Assembly: GCA_000507305.1 (NCBI GenBank)
Contig: DF239391.1
Span: 62,001 to 126,000, forward strand
Reading direction: 5' to 3'
Source: Breviolum minutum Mf 1.05b.01
Taxonomy: Eukaryota; Sar; Dinophyceae; Suessiales; Symbiodiniaceae
DNA: 64,000 bases
Shown here: positions 12,774 through 24,631 of the stretch, in pieces
How the letters are laid out: every line of letters starts with the position of its first letter
How positions within the stretch are numbered: the first letter of the stretch is position 1
Program-made: the position numbers and the translations under genes
The notes under the pieces: model-generated
Database searches by the model: none
The model's input: the letters and a program-made list of their open reading frames with translations, nothing else
What the model was told of the DNA's origin: nothing

Positions 12774-13807
12774 AATACTGGCATTATCCATTGAATGAGG
12801 AAGGAGTCACCAGGCAACGCTGCCCCAGATTTACATATATGTACGGATGTATTTGATCAGTATTCCAAACACCGAGCCCTGCTCGCCCTGAATATTGGCC
12901 TCGGAGAAAGTCGATAGTTGAGAGGCCCGTGGATCATCTAAGGGCGAAGACCAGGCACGGCGAGTGTCTGCATCACTGTGAGTCTGCGAGGTGTGGAACC
13001 TCAGCGCTCAGTGCATTCTCTATTGATAAATGATAATATATTTTCACACATGTTCATATCATTACATTAGAATTTCAGAACAACTGATAATTACATTGGA
13101 CGACTTTTTGCGTTACCACATGCGATGGATTTTGAATCATGGACAAACACTACAATTGTGGGCAAAGATTGCGCTGTAATGCTGTAATTACTTCTTAAGA
13201 GTTCATTGTGGAATTAAAGACTTGGCCAGGTTATGCCACATTGTCTGAAATGAATTCCTTGTGCAGCTGCATGCATCTTTCCTCTCGGCAAGATCAAGGT
13301 ACAGCTGAGGTAGAATGGACGACCGCGGCGCTAAACGTCGTCCAGCAGATGGCCTGCAACTGAGGAGGATTGGCAGAGAATGCCCAATGTCCCAATGTCC
13401 AAATTTCAACCCTTTGTGCCTGGGCACCGAATCTCTGAGATCTTTAAGACTCAGGATCTCCAGTAAGCACGCCTCTACCTGACAGAACTGACAGGATGTG
13501 GAACACCGTGGCACCCCTTCCTAATGCAAGCCTCTGATATTTTTCTTAATTTGTGTTGCTGCACGTCACGCTTGTTCAATCCTATTCGTGTTTCTACTGT
13601 AATCTTTTGAGATCTTTTGAGTATGGAGTTGCGCAGGTAATCAAAACTGCTGTGACAGAACTAGGGCACGCTGGTGACATCAGGTATACACCATCAGATT
13701 AGATCCGAGAACAAACATCTTTAGTCACCAGTTGCACTCGGCCATCAGAATGTGACACTGTGTGCCATCTCACAAGCCTTCTGGCCGTCTGCTTAAGCAT
13801 CAGTGAG

Positions 13808-14000
13808 CTAGGATATCCTAGATATTCCTAGATGCTGCGCCTGGTTGGACAGCTGATCCAGCCGCACTTCCACTCCGCTGAGGAGTTTTGACAAGACGAC
13901 AGGGTCCTGCACAAGTGGAAAGCTGCCATGGAGATGTTTGAATTTGGCTCTGGCTTGGTCAGTCCATTGAAGGAAAGCGTGCCAAAACGTCAATTGCACA
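13808..14000 (-). CDS. Probable exon, unknown protein
   Basis: The minus strand reads an amphipathic helical segment (FLQWTDQARAKFKHLHG, then LLSGVEVRLDQLSNQAQHL) followed by a stop near 13808. Length, composition and helix periodicity look coding, but I do not recognise the family. It lies downstream (in the direction of transcription) of the helicase SAT exon at 14352-14410, so it could be a later exon of that helicase or part of a separate gene. Confidence 0.35.
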
Positions 14001-14351
14001 ACGGTTACAACACTCCTCCTCATGCGATGCCACTGGCAACGACATGCTTGAATTAGGGCGGATGAGTTTCCACCAAATAGCTGCGTTTGTCACTGCTGTG
14101 CCAGCGAGGTGGGAGCTGGCTTGAGCAAATAGTAAAAACAGCAAATGCAAGTAACAAAATTGCAGGGTTTAAGTTTGCTTCCAAACTCTACTTACCGTCC
14201 ATGATGTACCTGCAGCTGACCAGTTGTGCATTAATGCATCAATGAATTCAGTGGTGTGTCAGTTTCCTGGCGCTAACTCCTCAACAATAAGACTTTCCGT
14301 TTCAGCAAACACTTTCCCCTTCGTCCTTCACCTGCAGAGTAAACCCAAGAC

Positions 14352-14410
14352 CGCCTTGCAAAGTTGCTGACATGATAATCAACTTGAAGTCCGCCAACTT
14401 GTGCTGGATA
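14352..14410 (-). CDS. DEAH/DExH-box helicase exon carrying motif III (SAT)
   Basis: After an AG acceptor (TTGCCAG) the minus strand reads IQHKLADFKLIIMSATLQG, then reaches a GT donor. The pattern hydrophobic-D-x-K-L-I-I-M-S-A-T-L is typical of motif III of DEAH-box RNA helicases, which couples ATP hydrolysis to unwinding. The preceding DExH motif is not in this exon and I could not find it nearby. Motif I and Ia exons of a DEAH-box helicase lie about 12 kb upstream on the same strand (26658-27311). Two other minus-strand reading frames lie in between, so it is unclear whether this is the same gene, a second helicase, or a fragment. Confidence 0.5.
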
Positions 14411-14879
14411 CTGGCAAGGCATCGAGGTGCTTGGGTGTGACAGTTTGTGGAGGTTTGTTGTGTATGACGGTTGGTAGTGTATCCTGCACGCACGTCCAAT
14501 CGCCTCTCCAGGGAAGATTAAATTTAATCTATTAAATTCACGAATTGACTTCAACATCACGAGAGTACGACTTTTAATTGATTGGTTTCGCTTCTTGTGA
14601 AAGGCTTCTCTGTTTGAACAAGTAGCACAGTGATGTGCAGTATCACCTGGTTTCCCCTACTGAAAAAATTGGATAAAAATGTACCTCTGCAGCATGTGCA
14701 CACCAATATGCTGTCTAGATTCTAGATGCTGTTTGTATATAGGTCGCATATTGTTCTACATCAACCTACGGATCTACACGATAAAGCATGACATGACATC
14801 ACGGTTTTACCTTTAGAAGTAAGAGAATCCGCAGACCCGAGTCGGTGTGACTTGGAAATATCTTCTGCAAGATTAAAGG

Positions 14880-15010
14880 GTGTCACAAAATGCCCAAAAA
14901 TCCAAATCCACTGGGGCTGTCAAAAAAATTGTGGAGACTAACTAAACCAATTCAAAATCCAAAATCAAAACCTGAAACTCAAAATCCAACATCCAAAAAT
15001 CAAGATCCTA
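14880..15010. repeat. A-rich low-complexity stretch
   Basis: The plus strand repeats variants of AAAATCCAAA and ATCAAAACC over about 130 bases, with no coding frame. It is not a telomeric repeat: neither TTTAGGG nor its complement is present. Confidence 0.6.
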
Positions 15011-15184
15011 AATCCGAAAATTGATTTTGGATGGCTGAGGGGGGTTGATCCGGGGCAACCAAGTCTGGTGGTCTTTGACCTGTCAATTTTTGGCGGAGAA
15101 CGAAAATGGTGCAATTAGCGTTTTGACTTTTTGGATTCAACTAGAATATATTATTATGTTCTTAATGAAAAGAATAGGAACGTC

Positions 15185-15385
15185 GCTACCAGACTTTGAC
15201 ACAATGACGCAATGAAGCAATGGATGCCTAACCTACCAGACTTTGACAGAAAGCAATGGGTAGCAAACCTGCCAGACTTTGACGGAAACAAACTGAAACG
15301 AATAGGCAGTAAACCTACCGGACTTTCGACATGAAGCAAGGCAGGGATGGATACCGAACCTACCGGACTTTGAAAGATAGCAGTG
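15185..15385. repeat. Degenerate minisatellite, unit about 45 bp, five copies
   Basis: The block CCTACCAGACTTTGAC or close variants (CCTGCC, CCTACCGG) recurs at about 15185, 15232, 15268, 15314 and 15359. Spacing is 46, 36, 46 and 45 bases, with variable filler containing GAAGCAATGG. The minus strand is open across the array and would encode repeats around KSGRF/KVWQV. I take the repeat as primary and the open frame as its consequence. Confidence 0.75.
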
Positions 15386-15518
15386 GATAGCAAACCCAAC
15401 AGCGAGACTTCTGTCTTGTGCCCAAGTGCATCGCCATCTTTTGGAAGAAGCAAAGCACATATCACATATCCGTGAAGGGTCCAGTAAAAAAGGGGGAAAC
15501 CCTGGATGATGCCATGAT

Positions 15519-15935
15519 GTGCATACATCAGTATACACCAGAAGCTTGGGTCAAATGTGGGGAAACTGGCCAGCAGTACTGGAGCTTGAGCACGAGGGAC
15601 AACAAGTCCGCGTCCACAGACCGCTCGTGTGCCTTCGGATCAAACGCAATGGCAGCTCTGGAAAAGGGAAGCCTTGCCTCCCACCCGTCCAAATGCAAAC
15701 TGACAAAGATTTGGAGAACTCTTCCACCTCCCTCACGCAATTCGTTGATCTCCTTTCTCACTGTGCAGGCAAGGGAAGCCTGACGAGGCACTTTGGCCTC
15801 CCTGAATCCCAAACGGTCTCGGAGTCTCAGACATTTCCCAGCCTGAAACAAGTTGCTCTTCAAGGTTCAATGCCCCGTGAACATGAGGCTATGGAGGATG
15901 CAGAACCCCCAGAGCTATTACCCACCGAAACATGA
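15519..15935 (+). CDS. Possible plus-strand exon, unknown
   Basis: An open frame of 138 codons on the plus strand, ending in TGA at 15933-15935 and rich in S, P, E and Q. It reads segments such as VLELEHEGQQVRVHRPL and LTQFVDLLSHCAGKG. The opposite strand is also open over most of it. The window is dominated by minus-strand exons, so a plus-strand gene here would be an exception. No family recognised; a mobile-element remnant is possible. Confidence 0.25.
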   Translation: MHTSVYTRSLGQMWGNWPAVLELEHEGQQVRVHRPLVCLRIKRNGSSGKGKPCLPPVQMQTDKDLENSSTSLTQFVDLLSHCAGKGSLTRHFGLPESQTVSESQTFPSLKQVALQGSMPREHEAMEDAEPPELLPTET

Positions 15936-17274
15936 AACGTTCAGTGCAATATTCCCTGCAATACCAATTCATCTGCAAATCCCCAAATTTTTGGAGCTGC
16001 AAATCTGCAAGGTGCCACCAAGGCACACATCATCCCAACAATCCTCCACAGCAGCACGGCTCAGTGCTGCACCCTCAGTTAGATCTCTCCCCTTCTCTCC
16101 ATAGCCTGCATATCCTCCACCAAATGTCTACCCAAGAAACTTGTTTGCTTTTGAGGTATTCTTCGAGGTCGGTCGCCTACGCACCAAAGGCTTACAAATG
16201 CATCACTCCCTTTTGTGATTCAGCACAATACTACGCCCTTAAACACTGACCAAACAGCTCAAGCAACGACTGTAGAATGTCATATCAGTTGACAATGTGA
16301 ACACAAAACATTTGCCAAATCCTACATGATGTCATGTGACCGAAGCGTTGGCCTTGGTCGGAACAGCAACATAGTCCATACCCACGCCATGTTTTTCGGC
16401 CTTGGTGACCATGTTTGCAACCCCCAACGGGAGGTTTAAGGCTAGCTGCTATGGCATGTATATCGTAAGAAGGATGCCGGACTAAGTGCATGTGCCTGCA
16501 CTTCCCTGCGTGCCAAATCAAAAATGTCAAAGGATGTTATAAGCCCCAATGCTGAAATGGTGCATGGTGCAGGTGCGCTTCAAAGCAATAATCATCCGTG
16601 TTGCAATAACACGTTTTTTTGCTTTTTATAATATCCTGATATCGATGATATCTACATGGTTACCTACCCAGTGTGTCTGCATTATATGTCTTTTCTAGTC
16701 TTTTCTCACTAAGAACCGACATTCATTGCAATGATTTCTGTGCACACTACTCACTACTGTCTTTTCCAAGCTTCAAGGTTCGTTCGAGCATCTTTGCGGG
16801 GCCGCATTTCATGAATTGAATATAAAACCATAAATCATGAAGGTGAGCGGTTGAACAAATTCAGATTCCTTTAAGTACACGTGTAGCTTCACAGATTGTG
16901 TGTGTACCGAACAATCACAGGGAGACGTATCTCCCAACCAGAATCGGGGCAGTAACCTAGCTGACCTAGCTTCTAACACATCCTTGCAGTGCTTTGCAAA
17001 AACAGAGAACGGCACGAGCATGACTAAGACTAAGATAGAAAGGAAATGCAAAGACCATGCGCAAACTCACGACCATCAATGGTGCTACCGGCTATTGGGT
17101 ACCTCCTAGAAAGTACGAGCTGCCAGTTCAGCAAAGATTGAACCCGATAAGGCCGTTTGAATTGGCACAGCTAAACATCATCCTATGAATCTGTCAATGG
17201 AGAAAGGCTGGATACCCTTGCGAATTCAAAATCCGTTTCAAGAGGATATGCGGTGATACTGTGATACCTCACCT

Positions 17275-17968
17275 TCACAGCCTTGAGCAACACGTGTCAT
17301 TTTTCTCTTCAACTGCACCTCTCTTTGCACCAACAGCTCCTGCAAAATACTGCAGGGCCTCAGCACGTCTCTGACGTGCGAAGTCATCCATGACCTTTCT
17401 GGCCTGCAACAAGGAGACCTCCAAAGTTTCAGACATCACTTGGCTGTAGAGGTCAGGGATGCTTCTGAAATGCATCACACCTGGAAAGTGAAAATAATCA
17501 GATGAATCCAACCATGTCCGTGCTTTCCTGAAGCCATCGTTGCTGAGATCAAACGGCTCTGGAACTTCTTGGAGCTTAGCCTCTGGAGTCACAGTATCCA
17601 AGTCAGCTGAGAGCAGCAGTCGCGTCCGCGGTATGGTGCTATCAAACCATCCATCATAGGAGCTGAGTGTGTCCAGTGATTTCACTTCGGGCCACAAACG
17701 GGACAAAAAATCAATGCTCGGAGTGAAGATAGGCAAACGCATGGCATATAAGTCATTAAAGTAATTCTTGTAGGGATGCTCTGGGACGTATATTGTGAAT
17801 GCATGTTGCAAAAAGTTCGCCACATCCCCTTCAGTCCCCAATGTCCAAAAAACATCGTGTCTGTGTTCCAGCACTTCGTAGAGATTGCCTGCCTGGAAGG
17901 ACTGCTGCACTGCCATTCGGAAAGCCAGGTACACCGATGACATTTGCCTCGTCAGCAAGTGCTTTAAC
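17275..17968 (-). CDS. Long uninterrupted exon, glycosyltransferase-like protein (tentative)
   Basis: A minus-strand frame of about 222 codons from the first ATG (17943), or from an AG acceptor at 17968, to a stop at 17275. It is soluble, with no signal peptide or membrane span. Notable segments are YVPEHPYKNYFNDLYAMRLP followed by IFTPS, WLDSSDYFHFPGVMHF with SIPDLYSQVM, and a helical, basic C-terminus ending NDTCCSRL. From memory, the layout of PYxNYFxDLYAMxxPxFxPS followed by a WLxxxDxxxFPGVxxFxSI block resembles a large dinoflagellate family that looks glycosyltransferase-like; this is unverified. Its size suggests a last exon. It lies between the two helicase exon groups. Confidence 0.55.
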
Positions 17969-18199
17969 TAGACTAGACCAGTGAGACTCGCTATTTTCCG
18001 ACAACCTCCAAAATCTTTGCCATGCCAAACTTGCGTTTTAGTCGGAGCAGGCGCTGTTTCGAGTGCTGGGAATGCTCCAGGCTCCACATATTGTTCAAAA
18101 CAAATCATGTAATCATTGTGTCAACTTTAGCCTCTGTCAAATGAGTCAAATGTGTCCTTATATAAGTAACTATATAGCAGGTAGGATTAGGTAGGCCCC

Positions 18200-18561
18200 T
18201 TGAGTGGCAATGGGCGCAACACAGCCCTCCTACTATGTTTCATGGTATCGGTGGCTATGGTCGGGGTGGCGATGTTGTTGGTGTTGGCCGGCAGGGGCAT
18301 GTGGTTTCTGAGCGTTTCTAGCATGTCAGTGGATGGGAGGGAGAGAAAAGAGACCAATAAGGTGGCGAGTGGCAGAATGAAGCTGGAAGTGAGCAATGCA
18401 GTCTTCGAGTGCGTTCCATGCGAGCTACCCTGACCCCATGGAAGCAAATGGCTCCAAGCCATCAGCTTCTGTCGAAATAGGGTGGTCACTGGAATTTGCA
18501 TCGCAACCTTTCCAACATGGTAGGCCAAGAGAGATGAAGTCACTGCATTAGTTGCTAACAC
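18200..18561. other. Ambiguous two-strand reading frame with hydrophobic segment
   Basis: The plus strand (18200-18433) opens with a hydrophobic helix (ALLLCFMVSVAMVGVAMLLV) and stops at 18433; the minus strand is open over 18187-18561 and also hydrophobic. I cannot decide between them or name a product. Confidence 0.2.
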
Positions 18562-18849
18562 CTGTCAGCCAAGAACAGAGAAATGCACTGGCCCTTTCCA
18601 TCAACTTCATTGCAATTCTGCTTTATACTTCAAATAGATGAATACCTGTATATGTTCTACAATGTACACTATAAGTTGCGTTTAGTTGTGTGCTGTTGTA
18701 TGCGGTATGATGTTTGGCTGGCGTTTCTTTCCGCCTGTTAAACCATCTCCCAAGCGTTGCTACTTTTTTCCACTCAACAATCAAACTACACGGTCTGCCA
18801 TGCAAAAAATGAATGATCAATGCGTCAAAAACACAATAGAAAGGATATT

Positions 18850-19010
18850 CAAAAACCACGCAAAACGAAGAAAGAGCACAACAAAGTAAAAAGGGCACCA
18901 ACGAAAACCGGCAGCAAGGTTCCAAAGATGAAGAAGATAGTTCTCAACAAGGTGAGGGCAAGAGAGGAAAAGGCCAAAAGAAAGAAGATGGCCAGGGCTA
19001 GTAACAGCTA
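18850..19010 (-). CDS. Possible membrane-protein exon opposite a lysine-rich frame
   Basis: After an AG acceptor (AGTACTAG) the minus strand reads about 52 residues of almost unbroken hydrophobic sequence (LLALAIFFLLAFSSLAL, then TLLPVFVGALFTLLCSFF) before a stop. That is enough for two membrane helices. Read on the plus strand the same DNA gives a lysine/arginine-rich frame, because AAG/AAA codons are the complement of CTT/TTT. Which one is real is undecided; strand bias of the window favours minus. Confidence 0.25.
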
Positions 19011-19146
19011 GTACTGGAAGAGTAGAGAGAAGTTCCCAACAAACGCCTTTTCAACATTCAGCTACCGTATATGTTCTACAAGCATGAATGTATGAACGCA
19101 CTTTGGGTTTGGAAGCCACCTCTCCAAAACATACACCGACCACTAG

Positions 19147-20079
19147 TTATCCAACCTGATCATCAGGCTTGGCTTCCAAGACTCGTCGTCGTAAGTCCAA
19201 AAGCATCAAAGCTGCAAAATCACCTGGAGTCCCTTGCAGCGGGTTCATGCACAGCAGTTGCAACCTGGGTATTTCACCCATAAGGCTGAACCAGAAATGG
19301 CAAAATGCAAGGCCGAAACACATCAACAGTGAGGCTTTCCGCTCTCTCTGCGCTACATCCTCAGCAGTGTCCAACCACAACTTCAGCGGTATGTCATCTG
19401 GTTTGTGGAAATAGTCACACGACTGGTCGGCCATGCTATCCTGACGCCTTTCCAAACAGGTGGACGTTTGCTCGCACAAATAGCACGTTCCATAGTACAC
19501 AATCTGTGGCTCCTCCACAACTGCCTCCACATGTTCTGCCAGCACCGCTGCCAAGGGGGCATGACTGCTCCACACTGCGATACGAAGGCGACCTGGAAGC
19601 TCTGATGCCGAAACCCTCACATTGGAAATGCAATGCATGCACGCAGTCAAAGGAAAAAGCGGCGGTGGAACAAAGTGCTCTTCAATCCCTTTGAGCATCC
19701 ATGGGTAGATCTGGAGGAGCTTTGTCTGGAAGACATGATCGTAACCTAGCCCTCCGTGCACATGTTGATGTGCTTCAAGCAATGTCTGAAGCAGCCACCC
19801 TTTCACAGTTGCGCAGTGGTTCGTGGAGATTTGTTCGTGCCCCGCACAATTTCGAGGAACGCAAATATGATTCCTTGCCTCCTTTGAATCGTCTTTCGCT
19901 GGTTCTACGAGAAGGGCCTCAAAAAAATCTTGTCCAAAGTACTGACTCATCTGAAGTGCCACCCAAATCAAACTTCCTCCTCGTGCTTCACAGTCTTCCT
20001 GTCTTTCAGATAGACTGTCCGCAGCACATGCAATGCTGAAGCATCCCAAGCCCCATCCCAGCACTCTGCTTGGAAGCAT
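19147..20079 (-). CDS. Secreted or membrane protein of unknown function, 310 residues, single exon
   Basis: An ATG-to-stop frame of 310 codons, one of the longest uninterrupted frames in the window. The N-terminus (RVLGWGLGCFSIACAADSLS) resembles a signal peptide with cleavage after a small residue. Cysteines are spaced as CVPRNC and CYLCEQTSTC, suggesting disulfides, and a hydrophobic stretch near the C-terminus (ASLLMCFGLAFCHFWFSLMG) could span the membrane. The CVPRNC block after a conserved-looking acidic stretch is loosely like the N-terminal region of NRF-type acyltransferase-like membrane proteins, but that is a weak resemblance. The gene may be 3'-truncated by a splice donor before the stop. 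Confidence 0.6.
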   Translation of the reverse strand: MLPSRVLGWGLGCFSIACAADSLSERQEDCEARGGSLIWVALQMSQYFGQDFFEALLVEPAKDDSKEARNHICVPRNCAGHEQISTNHCATVKGWLLQTLLEAHQHVHGGLGYDHVFQTKLLQIYPWMLKGIEEHFVPPPLFPLTACMHCISNVRVSASELPGRLRIAVWSSHAPLAAVLAEHVEAVVEEPQIVYYGTCYLCEQTSTCLERRQDSMADQSCDYFHKPDDIPLKLWLDTAEDVAQRERKASLLMCFGLAFCHFWFSLMGEIPRLQLLCMNPLQGTPGDFAALMLLDLRRRVLEAKPDDQVG

Positions 20080-20628
20080 GTGTTGTGTCTCATGGCACCC
20101 TTGACTCTAGCTGGACCGACACGATCCAAGTCCAATGGCTGTTGGCGAAGCACAACCACCATTCAGATAGAACAAATATGAAATGTTGCATAAGGATATT
20201 TCATGATATTGCAGGATACATATTCATGACTTCATGTATGTCAGCATATGAGTGGTGGCTTTATTCAACAGAAAGCCGAAGGATGAAAGATGGACCTCCA
20301 CCTCGTTTTATGGTTCTTCTACTTTCAACCTCCTTCCAATCTTGAAGGATGTTGACAAACATCATGGATCCCAAGACCTAGCCGTTTTTGGAGTCCCTCA
20401 TCTCGTATTGATCTCATTCTGCAGGTGAAACCACATGTTCCTAAAAGCCGGGATAATTCACAAACTATATCCACTTAATTTTGCTTATCTAAATTGATTT
20501 ATGCTATATAGCAATCTGTAAGCAGCACGCCAATGTTTCTTGACTTCGCGGAATGGTGCTTGTGATGTCTAAATTCTGCTGTTGCCATGATTCATTTCTA
20601 GAACTCTGTCTCAGTGTGATTCACAGGA

Positions 20629-20858
20629 TTTTCTGTGAGCCAAATGATCGCAGCAGCAGAATCGTGATTGCGGAGGATGAGTTGGGCAAAAGTCTATTGA
20701 GCTTGGGGGCATTCTTCAACGCCTCCTCTGTATTCAAATCGTCGGACACCACCTTTAGAATGAATGGAGTCGAAGTCCTCAGCTTTCAAGCACATGGACG
20801 CATGAAACATGTTCCACTAATTGAGCAAATGTTTTCAGAAGCGTGTGCTGCTGCATGA
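20629..20858 (+). CDS. Possible plus-strand terminal exon, unknown
   Basis: After a good acceptor (GTGATTCACAG) the plus strand stays open for 75 codons to TGA at 20858 and reads like a folded globular C-terminus (SRIVIAEDELGKSLLSLG, FRMNGVEVLSFQAHG). If real, it is one of few plus-strand exons here. No family is recognised. The opposite strand is also partly open. Confidence 0.35.
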
Positions 20859-21488
20859 TATCAATAGAGCTGTGTCGGCGAAAGGCAATGTCCCTTGCAA
20901 GTGGAACTGCTACATTCTGACATTGACTGCGGCATCGGGACAAATGACTGCACTCAATCAGAGTGGCACTTACCAAAGTTGAAACAATTTGAAACAGTGG
21001 TGCAACGTGGCGCGTGAAAACTTTATGTGATACGCTTGACGGGCAAACAAGTGTCAGGTTCGGTTTAGGCTCATCAGTGATGAAGGCGATCCACATGATG
21101 CGGACTTGCCCTCCGAAACCAAGAACTAAGACAAACCTTGGACCCAGTGCACAAATTGGGAGATGCAGAAACGGTGGCAATTCTGATTGACATGAGCCTT
21201 GCTTGCCCTGTTTTTTTCAGCATGAACCTCCTTAATTCGAAATGTATCGTATGTGCTGTAGGTGTCTCCCGCGGAAACCAAATGTTGGAGTATTGCAACT
21301 ATGTCTACAACAAATGGGCCGCTTCCGATGGCAATCCCAAACACTTCAGCATTTCGTACATCTCATAGTGCAATCGGAAGCATGCGTATGCGGGACACTT
21401 TTACATGCAGGTGCGGTTGACTTTGTACCGCCGTAGCCAGCTAACTTGGATGGTTTGGTTTTTGTGCGAAGCATGAAATTGCATCTCT

Positions 21489-21573
21489 CGTGGCTGACCT
21501 CTCTCCGATTCCCAAAAGGCCAAAGCACTTGCTCTGCGGAAAACATGGTGGAACCTGAGAGAAAAAGGGCTGA
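21489..21573 (-). CDS. Short probable exon, unknown
   Basis: The minus strand has a strong acceptor (CTTTTTCTCTCAG), then reads STMFSAEQVLWPFGNRRE and reaches a GT donor (GAGAG/GTCAGC). The splice signals are good but the peptide is too short to identify. A further open minus-strand stretch at about 21230-21345 (FGIAIGSGPFVVDIVAIL) may be the next exon and is hydrophobic, suggesting a membrane protein. Confidence 0.3.
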
Positions 21574-22804
21574 CAGTCCTTTAAATAATTTGGCTCTGAG
21601 AACACTAGCCACTGTGTCAGCGTGTCGCCATACTGAGCTCGTCTCTTACACTTGCGAGTTCGTACTCACAAACCATGATTGTAAGCATTTGGCTCATCAA
21701 TGCTGAAAGCAACTTTTGCGCTGTTTTTCTTTCTCAGGCTTTGGAATGACAAACAGCAACTGACCATTGGCCACGCCCTCAACCCAAGCCCGCCTTGTGC
21801 ATCATGGCGAACCGAAAGCCTTCTGTGGCAGACACCATGCCCACTACCCGCTGGGCAAGCTGCAATCGCGAAGGGCATCTCATGGCGGAAAGCTGTGTGT
21901 CCAACCAAGCCTTAGGCTACCAGCACTAGGAACTGATTGAAAAATGAACCGGAACTTCCTTTCTATACTATTTGAAGATCTACAATCGCGGATGGACTAT
22001 GATGTCTTGCTGGTTTCTACCACCTACATTGTATAAAATTACACGGGTCCCGACGGGTTTCACAATTGAAAGGCGGAGGTCTACCTAGCAGTAAGAGTGT
22101 AGATAAAAGAATGTAAAAATGTGTAAAAAGAGGGGCAGACCTCCCGCCGTGTGGCGACACACAAACCTGCAAGTGTCTGCTTCAATTTGGCTAGACATAG
22201 GTCACACATGGTCGCACAGGGTCACACAGCATAAAAGTGCGAAGCTCGTCCCCAGTATCAACCGGAACAACATACAGATATCATCCCAGCAAGGCCTGGC
22301 AAGACTTGGCAAATTGCCTAGCTGAGTGCATCCATCCAAGCTCGTACATCACTTGCCAAGCAACTTGGAGCCTTGAAAGCACACCGTTTCAATGTCCGCT
22401 TATTTCGACAAAAGACTCGTTTGTCAAGTTTTGAAGTGCGGGGTGGGCAAGGAACAGGTGATGCATTGATTGGAGAAGGTGCATCCGAATCATCCGAATC
22501 CCTGATCAAACATGTGGACTGCAAATAAATGAAAAATATGATTTGCATGCTTTACAAGAAAATAGATTGAAGTGCAAAAACCCTGACCTGGGAACACCCA
22601 AAAGGTCGAGTCCGCATTGCAACACCTAAACTAGCTGGTATAATTTGCTTTCGTGTTTGCCAAAAAAGAATCGTGGCACATGGCGCATTAATTGTCAATG
22701 GGGGATGACGACAATCATAGAGCATGAGCACAAAGGGAACATGTACATCTAAAACAAACCAAACACGAATCAACAAAAAGAAATGACACCACTTTCCTAC
22801 TTTT

Positions 22805-22942
22805 AAAGCAAGAAACTCAATGAAAGCGGCATTCACTTTGTCTTTGTTCACATCTCCACTGTTGGACAATGTGCTCGACCAGCTGCAAGGATCCGATTCC
22901 GTCGGGGTAACTACCTCAGCTGCTTCCGGGCATGCACTTTTT
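22805..22942 (-). CDS. Probable exon, unknown acidic protein
   Basis: Between an AG acceptor (CCTCTAAAAAG) and a GT donor (AAA/GTAGGA) the minus strand reads about 45 residues: EAAEVVTPTESDPCSWSS, then DVNKDKVNAAFIEFLALK. Both splice signals and composition look genuine. Function unknown. Confidence 0.4.
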
Positions 22943-23056
22943 AGAGGGCGGAGGGATGGGGGTGTCGAAAGAAAGGGAAGAGGGAAGTCAGAATGCATCA
23001 TGACGCAAAGGCAGAAAAAAAATCAAGGATACACGCAGACATGTACGGGTACCTAG

Positions 23057-24631
23057 AGAAGTCATATTCATATGATCATGAATCATGAGTTGCTGATTTG
23101 AGCTCAGAGTCTAAAAGTCCTGGTTTCGTCCTGGCAAAGTCTCTCTTCCGCTCCTGAAAGAATCATGCCCACACATCGTCACTAGCATCACTAGCTGCAG
23201 GGTCAACGGCAAAATGGACTCATGCAGGTATCACATTGACGCCTCCAACTCGCCAACCACCAGCCCCTGCCTCAAGAGCATCGCCATCGGCGGGCAAACC
23301 ACTGGATTTGAAAGAGCCCCGACCTCAGAAAGCAAGGCATGCCACTGAGCCAGAGAAATCATATCGATTCACCATCCATCATGGATTATGATGATTATGC
23401 ACCCATAACTTTTTTGTTGGCACATATCTCTTCAAAATTGGAATACCAAGCCAGGGAATTTCAACCATAAGTCTGTTGAAGTCTTGAATGGGCACTTGAC
23501 TAGCAAACACCTCCCAATTCATAACCTAAAACAACTTGGCAAACCCTGTGTGTTTTAGGGTGGCCAAAGTACGTCATGAAACTCATCTAGGTGGTGCTTT
23601 CAACTTCAAAAATTTCCGAGCTCATCAAATTTGATCATCATTTTTCCATTTTTGTGGGGTGAACAATTCCAAAACATCTCCGTGAAACCACCTAGAGTCA
23701 TAAATCGCAGCATTCTTGCAGCCCAGAACGTTTGAATATACAACATATGATGTAATCTTCACAGTTAAAGTTGTCTTGGCTGCTTCGGCAAATAAATTGA
23801 TCTCAAAGGTATACTATATGATTATCAGAAAGGTGAAGATCTGACTGTGTCCGAAATGTTCAAGCAAAATAGACAATCAAGATCAATCAAGTAGAAACAC
23901 CCTGCGCAAAACATGATCAATTTCAAAAAAGCATGAGCAGTTGGGATCGTAGTTGACTGTTTTTATTGGGGTGGTCATCAAACGGTCTTCATCTACCTAG
24001 AATTGTCCCTCCCAAAAATCAATTGTAGCAGTGCTCCTTGACTACCAGGGGTACGGTATAGTCAGTTACCAATGTTTAACTTTAGTATAGTAGGCTCTGG
24101 ATCTGACGGCATTGTTTAGTATAGTAGCCTAATAGTAATGTTCACAGAATGCCTGCAATCGCCCTTCCAACAAGGTGTGGTTGTGCCACAAAGAAGCCCT
24201 GTCTAAGATATTCTAAACGGAGCTTCCCTACCTCGCCATGTCAATTTCACGAGTTGACTCCAAGTTACGCTGGAGCTGTTTGAATGGCCAGCGCGGCTTT
24301 CGCAGGACAATGGCAGAGATCAGTAGCAACTGAGCACAGCAACGGAGGACAATGGACGTCAGTGTCTACAAGTTGACATCATGAGTGAATAGTTTGCATG
24401 GACAATCCTTTCTCATGCCTTGGAGAGCCATTCTTCCCATTTGCCAACCCCAATAAGATGTACAAGTGTACTGGCAACCTGAACAGGAACAGGTTGCAAA
24501 CTTAGTCTTTATTGAAACCACATCTACCACCTCCCGGGGTCTAAGTATTGATCAACACAACTTCTTGCTAAGGTGCGGCTACGACCACCCCAGCTGCAAT
24601 GAGCCAAAGCATTGAGCTGCTCTGTTAGGCC
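23057..24631. other. No gene identified
   Basis: About 1.6 kb with no reading frame above 60 codons on either strand. One chance peptide LDEFHD on the minus strand near 23575 resembles a DExH motif but sits in a frame closed on both sides by stops. Probably intron or intergenic. Confidence 0.5.

Noticed and set aside
12870..12930. QYSGRAGLGVW on the minus strand, resembling helicase motif VI (QRxGRAGR).
   Set aside because: Key residues differ and no supporting exon structure was seen; too weak to add to the helicase.
23570..23590. LDEFHD on the minus strand, like helicase motif II.
   Set aside because: The frame is closed by stops on both sides within about 15 codons, with no splice sites that would make it an exon.
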